From NCBI RefSeq assembly GCF_024228675.1, contig NZ_CP100461.1, positions 3,407,398-3,471,397 on the forward strand: a stretch of 64,000 nt of DNA, written 5' to 3'. Below, one piece after another: positions 53,331 through 61,067 of the stretch. Under the pieces are notes generated by a model. That model had not been told where the DNA came from, made no database searches, and saw nothing but the letters and a program-made list of their open reading frames with translations. Made by a program: the position numbers and the translations under genes. Positions within the stretch are counted from its first letter, which is position 1. Every line of letters starts with the position of its first letter. Source of the DNA: Salinigranum marinum (lineage in GTDB: Archaea; Halobacteriota; Halobacteria; Halobacteriales; Haloferacaceae).

Positions 53331-54743
53331 ATGCCGGACGCAGCGACGCCCGACGAGGGCCGACCGGTCCACGTCGACGACACCTTCTCGTTCGTGGCGA
53401 CCGGCGACGCCATCCTGACCCGCCGACTGGCACCCTACGAGGGGACCACGGACCGGTTCGACGACCTCCTCGCGCTGCTCCGGGAGGCGGACGCGACGGC
53501 GACGAACCTCGAAGTCATCGTCCACGACTACGAGCCAGCACCGGCGGCCGCGAGCGGCGGGACGTACATGCGAGCGCCGCCGGCGGTGCTGGACGACCTC
53601 GCCGCCGCTGGCGTCGACCTCTTTCCCGCGGCGACGAACCACACCTACGACTACGGCGAGGGCGGGGTCGAACGGACCCTCGCTGCGCTCAGAGAGCGGG
53701 ACCTGGTCTACGCCGGCATCGGACGGAACCGGTTCGAGGCCCGCGAGCCGGGGTATCTCGACACCCCGGGTGGACGGGTGGGGCTGGTGAGCGTCTGTAC
53801 CAGCTACCAGCCGGCGGCCGTCGCGGGCAAGCGGACGGCCGCGATGCGCGGCCGCCCCGGGCTGAACCCGCTGGGGGTCGAGCGTATCTATCGGCTCGCG
53901 CCCGACCGCCTTGACGCGCTACGCGAGGTGAGCGAGGCCGCCGGGATCGAGGCGATCAAGCGCGCCTGGCTCGACCGCGGCATCTACTACAACCACGACT
54001 GGAACGACCCCTCCTACTTCCACTTCGGCGATATGAAGTTCGTCCCCGCCGATGAGGCGGACGGCTCCAGGGAGGCGGAAGGGCCGACGTACGTCGTCTC
54101 CGACGCCGACGTCGAGTCGTTGACCGCTGACGTGGCCGAGGCGGACGCGAACGCCGACTGGGTCGTCGCGTCGATCCACACCCATCAAGGTGCTGGCGGC
54201 CGGCAGACGACCGTCGAAACCCCCGACTTCCTGGTCGACGTCGCCCATCGGTGTGTCGACGCGGGAGCGGACGTCGTCGTCGGCCACGGCCCACACGTCT
54301 GCCGCGGCGTCGAACTGTACCGCGGCGCCCCGGTGTTTTATTCGCTGGGGAACTTCGTCGTGCAGAACGAGACCGTCTCCCGACTCCCCCCCGAGAGCTA
54401 CCGGCGCTACGGGCTCGACGACCCGACGCGCGTCTCGGACGTGTTCGACCAGCGGCTGTACGACGACCAGGGCCAGCCCACCGGCGACCTCGCCAACCGC
54501 CGGTTCTGGCAGACGATCGTCCCCCGGTGCGTGTTCGCGGGCGGCGACCTCGACCGGGTCGAACTCCACCCGGTCACCCTCCAGCGCAACCAGCCCCGGT
54601 CCCAGCGCGGCGTCCCGGTGGTCGCGACGGGCACGGAGGCGGCCGAGATCATCGACGAGATCGAGGCGGCGTCGGAACCCTTCGGCACGTCGATCACCGT
54701 CACCGACGGCGTCGGCGTCCTCGACGTCGACCTCGTCGCGTAG
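53331..54743 (+). CDS. CapA family metallophosphoesterase-like protein
   Basis: A 470-residue member of the CapA/PGA synthesis group (poly-gamma-glutamate capsule). Motifs: FVATGDAILTRRL, NLEVIVHDYEPA, ATNHTYDYGEGGVERTLAALRERDLVYAGIG, VASIHTHQGAGG, VVVGHGPHVCRGVELYRGAPVFYSLGNFVVQNE. Capsule-making CapB and CapC are absent and there is no signal peptide, so a capsule role is unlikely. As the last gene of the liv operon it may hydrolyse a substrate brought in, or a phosphoester/gamma-glutamyl compound. Function is inferred only from fold and position. Confidence 0.86.
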   Translation: MPDAATPDEGRPVHVDDTFSFVATGDAILTRRLAPYEGTTDRFDDLLALLREADATATNLEVIVHDYEPAPAAASGGTYMRAPPAVLDDLAAAGVDLFPAATNHTYDYGEGGVERTLAALRERDLVYAGIGRNRFEAREPGYLDTPGGRVGLVSVCTSYQPAAVAGKRTAAMRGRPGLNPLGVERIYRLAPDRLDALREVSEAAGIEAIKRAWLDRGIYYNHDWNDPSYFHFGDMKFVPADEADGSREAEGPTYVVSDADVESLTADVAEADANADWVVASIHTHQGAGGRQTTVETPDFLVDVAHRCVDAGADVVVGHGPHVCRGVELYRGAPVFYSLGNFVVQNETVSRLPPESYRRYGLDDPTRVSDVFDQRLYDDQGQPTGDLANRRFWQTIVPRCVFAGGDLDRVELHPVTLQRNQPRSQRGVPVVATGTEAAEIIDEIEAASEPFGTSITVTDGVGVLDVDLVA

Positions 54744-54760
54744 GCGACCCGAGTCGCGCG

Positions 54761-55150
54761 TCAGGCGTCGAGCTGTGACTCCGGGACCTCGACCGCGAGG
54801 CTCTCGACGATCTCTTCGTGCGTGTACCGTTCGACCTCTCGCCACTGCTGGACGAGGTCGGCGACGCGTTCGAGCGGCTCCTCACCGGTCGGCGGGGACA
54901 GCTCACCGAGCAGACGTTTCCGCTCTTGGCCCCGGGTGAGTCCGATCGTCTTCTCGAACTCCGACCCCACGAGGTCCAGGTAGTCGACGAACTCCCCGAC
55001 GAGCTGTGCGAGGGCGAACTGTGCGACGTCCTCGTGATGGGTCGTCCCCGGCTCCGTCCGGAGGCTCCGGTAGAGTTCGAGGAGCTCTCGGTACGAGGGG
55101 TCGTCCTCGGTCAGCCGGTCGATCGCGCGCGCGGTGAGCGTCGTTTCCAT
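54761..55150 (-). CDS. conserved hypothetical helical protein
   Basis: A 129-residue acidic protein starting METTLTARAIDRLTEDDPSY. It appears all-alpha (ELLELYRSLRTEPG, AQFALAQLVGEFVDYLDLVG, ERVADLVQQWREVERYTHEEI) with no cysteines, no membrane segment and no known motif. ATG 55150 is preferred; 55183 adds 11 residues. It lies 18 bp from the convergent CapA-like gene and is upstream-adjacent to pyrC on the same strand (113 bp). I do not recognise the family. Confidence 0.65.
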   Translation of the reverse strand: METTLTARAIDRLTEDDPSYRELLELYRSLRTEPGTTHHEDVAQFALAQLVGEFVDYLDLVGSEFEKTIGLTRGQERKRLLGELSPPTGEEPLERVADLVQQWREVERYTHEEIVESLAVEVPESQLDA

Positions 55151-55262
55151 GGAGACTCTTCCTTGCACCCCCGTAGTTATCAAACTTTGGTAGGTTCTGG
55201 CAGGGTGCGCTCGGAACGACTCCGTCTCTCACAGGAGCGGACGGTCGACGGTTCCGTCTCCG

Positions 55263-56624
55263 TCACGCGTCCCCGTCGGCGGGTCCGTACCCCCGGCCGT
55301 CGCCGGGGTCGGCGAGCGCCCGGCCGTCGGCGGCGACCTGGACGCCACGCTGGTACGTCGCGACCGGCCGGCCGCGGAGGGTTCGGCCGTCGAAGGGACT
55401 GTACGCCCCTCTCGACTCGAACGCCGCCGCCTCGACTGTCCACTCCGCGTCGGGGTCGACGACGACGAAGTCGGCGTCTGCACCGACCTGTAGCGTCCCC
55501 TTGCGGGGGTAGAGACCGTGGATCTTCGCCGGCCGGGAGGCGTAGCGGTCGACGAGCCGCGGCAGGGAGAGCCGCCCCCGGGCGACCGCGTCGAGCAACG
55601 AGGGGAGCGCCGTTTCGAGCTGTGGCATGCCAGGGGCGACGTCGAGCGGCGCGCGGTCCTTCTCTTCGAGCCGATGGGGCGCGTGGTCGCTCCCGAACAG
55701 GTGGACGTCGCCGGCGGCCACCCGGTCCCATAGTGCTTCGCGGGTCGCGGCGTCTCTCACCGGCGGAGTCCCGATGGCGTGGGTCCCCAGTTCCTCGACG
55801 ATCGCGCGGTCGAACGCGAGGTGGTACGGGGTCACCTCCGCGTGGATCGGGAGGCCATCGGCGCGCGCGGCGGCGATCCGGTCGAGCGACGCGGCAGTCG
55901 TCGTGTGCGCGACGACCGTCTCGGCTCCCGTCTCCCGGACGACGTCGACCACGTCGGCGACGGCAGTCGTCTCCGTGATCGGCGGCCGGGAGTGGAAGAA
56001 GGCCGCCATCCCCTCGCTCCGCTCGGGCGCCCGGGGACCGAACAGGTCGAGATACTCCTGGTCTTCGGCGTGGAGGTAGATCGGGAGGCCGGTGTCGGCG
56101 ACTTCCTCGAGCGCCCGGTAGAGGTCGCCCTTGTCGTCGACGAGGAGCGGGCCGAAGCTCGTCGCCATGAACGTCTTGAACGCGGTGACGCCCGCATCAG
56201 CCAGCGCGGCGATGTCGCCCGTCCCGAGGTTTTCGTCCGTGATCGCCCCGAAGAGCGCGTAGTCGACCCGCGACTTCTCGTCGAACAGCGCCGCCTTCCG
56301 TTCGTACTCGTCGACGGTCAGTACGGGGGGCGTCGTGTTCGGCATCTCGACGACGGTCGTCACGCCGCCGGCCACGGCCGCCGCGGTGCCGGAGGCGATC
56401 CCTTCCTTCTCGACGTAGCCCGGTTCGCGGAAGTGGACGTGGCCGTCGACGAGCCCCGGGAGGACGAGTTCGCCGTCGAGCGAGCACACCGATTCGGCCG
56501 GCAGGTCGGCGGTCGGATCGACGACGTGGCTCACGCGGCCGTCAGTCACGCCGAGCGTTACCGCGCGGACCGCGCCGTCGAGGACGACGCGGCCGCCTTC
56601 GACGCGGAGATCGATCGCAGGCAT
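55263..56624 (-). CDS. pyrC: dihydroorotase
   Basis: A 453-residue class I dihydroorotase, closing carbamoyl-aspartate to dihydroorotate in pyrimidine synthesis. Seen: VDGHVHFREPGYVEKEG (metal histidines), AFKTFMATSF (carboxylated lysine), HAEDQEYLDLFG, HAEVTPYHLAF, GSDHAPHRLEEKD (metal aspartate). Upstream pyrE is on the same strand (104 bp), which confirms the biosynthetic role. The start at ATG 56624 is set by a TATA box; a longer open frame beyond it is not coding. A hydantoinase activity is less likely. Confidence 0.9.
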   Translation of the reverse strand: MPAIDLRVEGGRVVLDGAVRAVTLGVTDGRVSHVVDPTADLPAESVCSLDGELVLPGLVDGHVHFREPGYVEKEGIASGTAAAVAGGVTTVVEMPNTTPPVLTVDEYERKAALFDEKSRVDYALFGAITDENLGTGDIAALADAGVTAFKTFMATSFGPLLVDDKGDLYRALEEVADTGLPIYLHAEDQEYLDLFGPRAPERSEGMAAFFHSRPPITETTAVADVVDVVRETGAETVVAHTTTAASLDRIAAARADGLPIHAEVTPYHLAFDRAIVEELGTHAIGTPPVRDAATREALWDRVAAGDVHLFGSDHAPHRLEEKDRAPLDVAPGMPQLETALPSLLDAVARGRLSLPRLVDRYASRPAKIHGLYPRKGTLQVGADADFVVVDPDAEWTVEAAAFESRGAYSPFDGRTLRGRPVATYQRGVQVAADGRALADPGDGRGYGPADGDA

Positions 56625-56646
56625 GCCCGTTCGGTCGGGGGCGCGA

Positions 56647-56653
56647 ATAAAAA
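56647..56653 (-). promoter_or_regulatory. TATA box of pyrC
   Basis: TTTTTAT on the minus strand lies 23-29 bp before ATG 56624. It may also act as a weak terminator for pyrE. Confidence 0.4.
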
Positions 56654-56728
56654 GGTGTGTGCATCGTCGGGGCGACACGACGCTCTTGGCGACGACCGAC
56701 GGGCCGACGACCGACCGGGTGACGTCGC

Positions 56729-57259
56729 TCAGGGGGAGCCGATGTCGAGGTCCTCGCCGACCTGGGTGAGGTACTCGAGTTCGTAGCCGGCGTCGGCGAC
56801 GTTCGCGATCGCCTCGGCGTTGCGGTCGACCACGACGATGATCCGCTCGACGACGCCGCCGACCTCCTCGATGAGCGACATCGTCTCGAGGCAGGTCGCC
56901 CCGGTCGTGGTGACGTCCTCGATGACGGCGACGGTCATCCCCTTCTGGATGTCTCCCTCGATCCGGGCCTGTGTCCCGTAGTGTTTCTCGCCCTTTCGGA
57001 TGTACGCACTCGGGATCCCGGTCCGGAGCGACACCGCCGTCACCAGCGGGACGGCACCGAGTTCGGGGCCCGCGATCACGTCGATGTCGGACGAGGAGAG
57101 TCGGTCGGCGATCTCCTCGGCGATCACGTCCAGCACCTCGGGATGGGTCTCGAAGACGTACTTGTCGACGTAGTAGTCGGTCAGCGACCCGTTCGAGAGC
57201 TTGAACTTCCCCTTCTTTACCGCCCCGACCTCTTGGATGAGCGTCGCGATGTCGGACAT
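56729..57259 (-). CDS. pyrE: orotate phosphoribosyltransferase
   Basis: A 176-residue PRPP-dependent enzyme giving orotidine monophosphate. The PRPP loop is TVAVIEDVTTTGATCLE; the OPRT-type motif is IDVIAGPELGAVPLVTA; KGKFKLSNGSLTDYYVDKY is at the N-terminus. It lacks an extra HTH domain, so it is the metabolic PyrE rather than the GfcR-type regulator. ATG 57259 follows a T-rich promoter-like run (57281-57286). It lies next to pyrC and is divergent from the M20 amidase. Confidence 0.93.
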   Translation of the reverse strand: MSDIATLIQEVGAVKKGKFKLSNGSLTDYYVDKYVFETHPEVLDVIAEEIADRLSSSDIDVIAGPELGAVPLVTAVSLRTGIPSAYIRKGEKHYGTQARIEGDIQKGMTVAVIEDVTTTGATCLETMSLIEEVGGVVERIIVVVDRNAEAIANVADAGYELEYLTQVGEDLDIGSP

Positions 57260-57446
57260 TGCGGTTACGACCCGGCAGGAACAAAAAAGTGTTCTGGTGC
57301 GCGCACGTGGCTTCACCGGCGGGGCGCTTGCCGTTCCGGCATCCGGAGCCGTCGTATCGTTTTTGTACCCCCGGGTCGTTCGGTGCGTATGATCGTGCCA
57401 CCAGTACACACAGCGCCGAGATCACGGTCCGGGCCCGCGAGGGGTC

Positions 57447-58733
57447 ATGAGTGACGCGGACGTCGCCGCCGAGGTGAGTCTCGACCGGATCCAGCGACGC
57501 CTGGACGCGATCTGGGAGATCGGCCGCACCGACGACGGCGGTGTCACACGGCTCGCGTACAGCGACGAGGAGACCGCCGCCATCGAGTACGTGCTGGGCG
57601 AACTCGACGAGCGGTTCACCGTCCGGACGGACTCGATCGGGAACGTCTTCGCCGACACCGACCCGGCGGCCGACCGCGCCGTCTACCTCGGCAGCCACCT
57701 CGACTCCGTGTTCAACGGCGGCCGTCTCGACGGCGCGCTCGGCGTCGTGATGGCGCTCGAAGCGATCGAGGTCGCCCTGGCGGTCGGCGAGCCGCCCGTG
57801 TCGCCGACGCTCGCGGTCCTCCGGGCGGAGGAGTCGACCCGGTTCGGGCAGTGGGCCATCGGGAGCCGGGGGGCGCTGGGTCAACTCACGGTCGAGGACT
57901 TCTCGGCGACCGACCAGAGCAGCGTCCCGCTGTGGCAGGCGATGCAGGACCAGAACCTCCAGCCGCGGGACCTCGACCGGCCGACGATCGACCTCGACCG
58001 GATCGCGTGTTTCCTCGAGACGCACATCGAACAGGGACGGGTCCTCGACGAACAGGACGAGCACGTCGGGGTCGTCACGAGCATCCGGGCGCCGGTCCGC
58101 TACCGGGTGACCGTCGAGGGTGACTCCGACCACTCGGGCGCAACGCCGATGGGGATGCGCCGCGACGCCATCGCCGGCGCGGCCGAGATGATCACGACCG
58201 TCGAGCGCGTCGGGGACACCGCCGCCGGGTCGGGCGACCTCGTCGCGACCGTGGGTGACATCACCGCCGACGGCGGGGCGATCAACAAGGTCTGTGGCCG
58301 GGTCACCTTTCCGATCGACGTCAGGAGCACCGACCGATCGCACCGCGACGAGGTCGAAGCGACCCTGCTCGACCGGCTCGAAGCCGTCGCCGACCGCCGC
58401 GACCTCGACCTCGACCTGTCGCTCGTCGATCGGTCCGATCCGGTGGAACTGGACCCGTCGACGACCGGGACGCTCGCGTCCGTCGCCGACGACCTCGCGG
58501 TGCCGTACCGGCGGCTCCCCAGCGGGGGCGGCCACGACGCGATGAACTTCCAGCACCGGGGGATCCCGACGGGTATGCTGTTCGTGCCGAGCGTCGACGG
58601 CGTCAGCCACAACCCGAACGAGGCGACGCCCGACGACGCCATCCGCGACGCGACGACGGTCCTGACGCACGCGCTCCTCGGCGACCCGACCGCCGGCGAG
58701 TCCCCGATCGCCGAACCCGAGTCGAACGACTGA
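57447..58733 (+). CDS. M20 family Zn-dependent amidase (N-carbamoyl-L-amino acid hydrolase / allantoate amidohydrolase type)
   Basis: A 428-residue dizinc hydrolase. Metal motifs are seen: YLGSHLDSVFNGGRLDGALGV (histidine, aspartate), LRAEESTRFGQWAIGS (glutamates) and the later LPSGGGHDAMNF (histidine). ATPMGMRRDAI is the dimerisation region. The subgroup splits N-carbamoyl amino acids, allantoate or ureidopropionate, which are exactly the products of a hydantoinase, allantoinase or dihydropyrimidinase. GAGGGG at 57439-57444 fixes ATG 57447. It lies at the right end of the catabolic region. Confidence 0.88.
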   Translation: MSDADVAAEVSLDRIQRRLDAIWEIGRTDDGGVTRLAYSDEETAAIEYVLGELDERFTVRTDSIGNVFADTDPAADRAVYLGSHLDSVFNGGRLDGALGVVMALEAIEVALAVGEPPVSPTLAVLRAEESTRFGQWAIGSRGALGQLTVEDFSATDQSSVPLWQAMQDQNLQPRDLDRPTIDLDRIACFLETHIEQGRVLDEQDEHVGVVTSIRAPVRYRVTVEGDSDHSGATPMGMRRDAIAGAAEMITTVERVGDTAAGSGDLVATVGDITADGGAINKVCGRVTFPIDVRSTDRSHRDEVEATLLDRLEAVADRRDLDLDLSLVDRSDPVELDPSTTGTLASVADDLAVPYRRLPSGGGHDAMNFQHRGIPTGMLFVPSVDGVSHNPNEATPDDAIRDATTVLTHALLGDPTAGESPIAEPESND

Positions 58734-59341
58734 CCGCGCTGTCGCTGTCGGACGACGGTGACCTGCTCCCGCCGACCTGCGTCCGCTCTCACGCGCGGGT
58801 CAGCGACGGCGCTCACCGGTCGCCTCCGTGGCTCGCTGGTCGACGATCCCACTCACCCGGTGCGGCCGAGCGCCAAAAATATATTTTTTCTGCTATTTAT
58901 GAAAATATATAAGAAATATTACTAAAGTCCCGTCGGAATACGTGATCCGGTCCCGTCTCCCGAGTCGGATGGCGATCGGGTCGGGCGGTCGCCGGTCTCC
59001 CCTCCCCGAGACGCCAGTATCGGGCGTCGCCGCCTCGGTCCGGATCACGGTCGACAGGGTACGGACGAGTGGATCTCCGAACCGCCGCGGATCGGTTCCC
59101 GACGCCGCCGCCGGCTTGTCGTCGTCGCGCCGGCCATCGCGTGCGACTCCTCCGTGTCGGAACGCCGGGGAGATCACACCCCACGACCAATAATACGAAT
59201 TCTGTTATATATTTACATCTGTTAGTTTTGACGAGTGTTCCACGGCTAGCGGACTGGTGGACGCGCTCGTCGTCCGACGCACCGCGCCGTCCGGACGCCG
59301 ACCCCGAAACGGCTTTACCCGCGCCGCGGATAGCGCCGTGC
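58734..59341. other. AT-rich gene-free spacer at the right edge of the catabolic region
   Basis: About 600 bp without a supported gene. Strong A/T runs at 58875-58925 (AAAAATATATTTTTTC...) and 59190-59225 (TAATACGAATTCTGTTATATA) stand out. Between them the DNA is GC-rich and its open frames on both strands look spurious. ATAATACGAAT at 59190-59200 also occurs in the AT-rich region at 37617. Patches may be promoters or decayed mobile DNA. Confidence 0.55.
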
Positions 59342-59512
59342 ATGCTCCCCGTCGCACCCGCGATCGGAGTCGTCGACACGCTCACGAACGACCCGATCCT
59401 GGTCGCGCTCGTGCTCGGGCTACTCCTCACCGTGTTCTTCGGTTACCTCTACGTCCGCCGGACGCTCATGAACCTTCGCGACGGCTACGAAGACGCCTAC
59501 CGCGGGAAGTAG
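59342..59512 (+). CDS. 56-residue membrane protein upstream of the phosphate transporter
   Basis: A small frame from ATG 59342. It has one clear transmembrane helix (LVALVLGLLLTVFFGYLYVRR) and a charged C-terminal tail (NLRDGYEDAYRGK). Its stop is directly followed by the ATG of the transporter (zero gap), so the two are one operon. The tail is basic and acidic, probably cytoplasmic. It may be an accessory subunit of the transporter; I know no defined function. Confidence 0.72.
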   Translation: MLPVAPAIGVVDTLTNDPILVALVLGLLLTVFFGYLYVRRTLMNLRDGYEDAYRGK

Positions 59513-60712
59513 ATGGTCGCGACAGCGACCATCGCGACGTTCGTCGTCGCCGCGCTCGCCTCGCTGTTCATGGCGTGGTCCATCGGCGCGGGCTCGTCGG
59601 GGTCGACACCGTTCGCCGCGGCGGTCGGGGCGAACGCCATCTCCGTGATGCGGGCGGGCTTCGTCGTCGGCGTGCTGGGCTTTCTCGGGGCCGTCCTGCA
59701 GGGAGCAAACGTCACCGAAGCGGTCGGGACCGAACTCATCGCGGGCGCGACGCTCACGGCGACCGCCGCCATCGTCGCGCTACTGGTCGCCGCCGTCCTG
59801 GTCGCCATCGGCGTCTTCGCCGGTTATCCGATCGCGACCGCCTTCACCGTCACCGGCGCGGTCGTCGGCGTCGGCCTCGCGCTCGGCGGCGACCCCGCGT
59901 GGGCGAAATACCGCGAGATCGGGACGCTCTGGGTGCTCACGCCGTTCGTCGGCGGCGGCATCGCCTACGCCACGGCCCGGCTCCTGCGGAACGAGGGCGT
60001 CCCCGAGCGGGTCGCCGTCCCCCTCCTCGCCGGCATCGTCGGCGGGATCGTCACCAACATCGAGTTCGCGGTTCTCCCGGGCCCCGACGGGAGCGGGTCG
60101 ATCGCCGGCGCGGTCGCCCGGACCGGCGTCGTTCCGGCGTCTCCGCTCGCCGCCCGACTCGCCGTGACGGTCGCGCTGTCGGCGGTCGTCGTGGCCGCGC
60201 TCGCCGCGGAGATGCGGAACAACGCCGCACGCGGCCAGCGCCGGTTCCTCCTCGTGCTCGGTGGGCTGGTCGCCTTCTCGGCGGGGGGGTCACAGGTCGG
60301 CCTCGCCATCGGGCCGCTCGTCCCCCTGCTGGGCGAGTTCGCTGTTCCCCTTCCTGCGGTGCTCGCCGGTGGCGGGCTCGGCCTCCTCGCGGGATCGTGG
60401 ACGGGCGCGCCGCGCATGATCAAGGCGCTCGCGCAGGACTACTCCTCGCTCGGTCCCAGACGCTCCATCGCCGCCATGATCCCCTCGTTCGCGATCGCAC
60501 AGACCGCCGTCGCGTTCGGTATCCCCGTCTCGTTCAACGAGATCATCGTCAGCGCGATCATCGGATCGGGCTACGCCGCCGCGAACGAGGGCGGCGGTGG
60601 CGTCAGCGCGTCGAAGATGGGGTACACAGTCTTGGCGTGGCTCGGCTCGCTCGCGCTCGCGTTCGGACTCGGCTACGGTGCGTTCACCGCGATCGACTCA
60701 CTCCTCGGCTGA
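59513..60712 (+). CDS. pit: inorganic phosphate transporter (Pit family)
   Basis: A 399-residue membrane transporter of about ten helices. The Pit repeats are visible: FMAWSIGAGSSGSTPFAAAVGANAIS (first) with GAVLQGANVTEAVG, and MIPSFAIAQTAVAFGIPVSFNEIIVSAIIGSGYAA (second). It imports phosphate or metal phosphate with cations. The helices are alanine/valine rich. It starts directly after the small membrane gene. Its last 15 bp overlap the 3' end of the convergent gene at 60698-61015. Confidence 0.9.
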   Translation: MVATATIATFVVAALASLFMAWSIGAGSSGSTPFAAAVGANAISVMRAGFVVGVLGFLGAVLQGANVTEAVGTELIAGATLTATAAIVALLVAAVLVAIGVFAGYPIATAFTVTGAVVGVGLALGGDPAWAKYREIGTLWVLTPFVGGGIAYATARLLRNEGVPERVAVPLLAGIVGGIVTNIEFAVLPGPDGSGSIAGAVARTGVVPASPLAARLAVTVALSAVVVAALAAEMRNNAARGQRRFLLVLGGLVAFSAGGSQVGLAIGPLVPLLGEFAVPLPAVLAGGGLGLLAGSWTGAPRMIKALAQDYSSLGPRRSIAAMIPSFAIAQTAVAFGIPVSFNEIIVSAIIGSGYAAANEGGGGVSASKMGYTVLAWLGSLALAFGLGYGAFTAIDSLLG

Positions 60713-61015
60713 GTCGACGCTCTCGTCCGTCGGGTCCCCCGCCGTGACTGTCTCCTCGCGCTCTCCCCTCGTCGACAGCGCGTCCGCCGTCTCGGCGTCG
60801 GCCACCCGGGTGGCGGCGTCGGCGAGCCGTTCGTGGGCGCGGACGAACCGCCAGACGAGATAGACGACGAACAGCCAGACGAGGAGGACGATCGCCGCGA
60901 GTATCTGCTGTGTGACGACGACGCCGTAGAGGAGGACGAACGCCCCGACCACGACGACGGCGAGTTTCAGCCGTCGCTCGGTGCGGTCGTCGGGGTCGGT
61001 GGAGGGCTCGGACAT
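60698..61015 (-). CDS. small membrane protein downstream of the CBS/CorC-HlyC gene
   Basis: A 105-residue protein. Two hydrophobic segments (LAVVVVGAFVLLYGVVVTQ and ILAAIVLLVWLFVVYLVWRF, about residues 18-60) are followed by an acidic soluble tail. ATG 61015 is preferred. It is co-directional with and 52 bp downstream of the hemolysin-family gene, so probably in one operon. No known family recognised. Confidence 0.7.
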   Translation of the reverse strand: MSEPSTDPDDRTERRLKLAVVVVGAFVLLYGVVVTQQILAAIVLLVWLFVVYLVWRFVRAHERLADAATRVADAETADALSTRGEREETVTAGDPTDESVDSAEE

Positions 61016-61067
61016 CGCTTCGGGGCTCTCGGCGGTCTCACAAAAACGGTTCGCGTTCGGTCGGCGC

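Noticed and set aside
53331-54743. Capsule (poly-gamma-glutamate) synthesis locus
   Set aside because: Only a CapA-like protein is present; no CapB ligase, no CapC and no export signal.
55263-58670. A single 1135-residue minus-strand frame across pyrC, pyrE and the M20 gene
   Set aside because: Only its C-terminal 453 residues (55263-56624) are dihydroorotase. The rest is antisense to the M20 gene and out of frame with pyrE; very high GC keeps stop codons rare.
58897-59430. 177-residue minus-strand frame in the right-hand spacer
   Set aside because: It is antisense to the small membrane gene and passes through an AT-rich patch with no family similarity.
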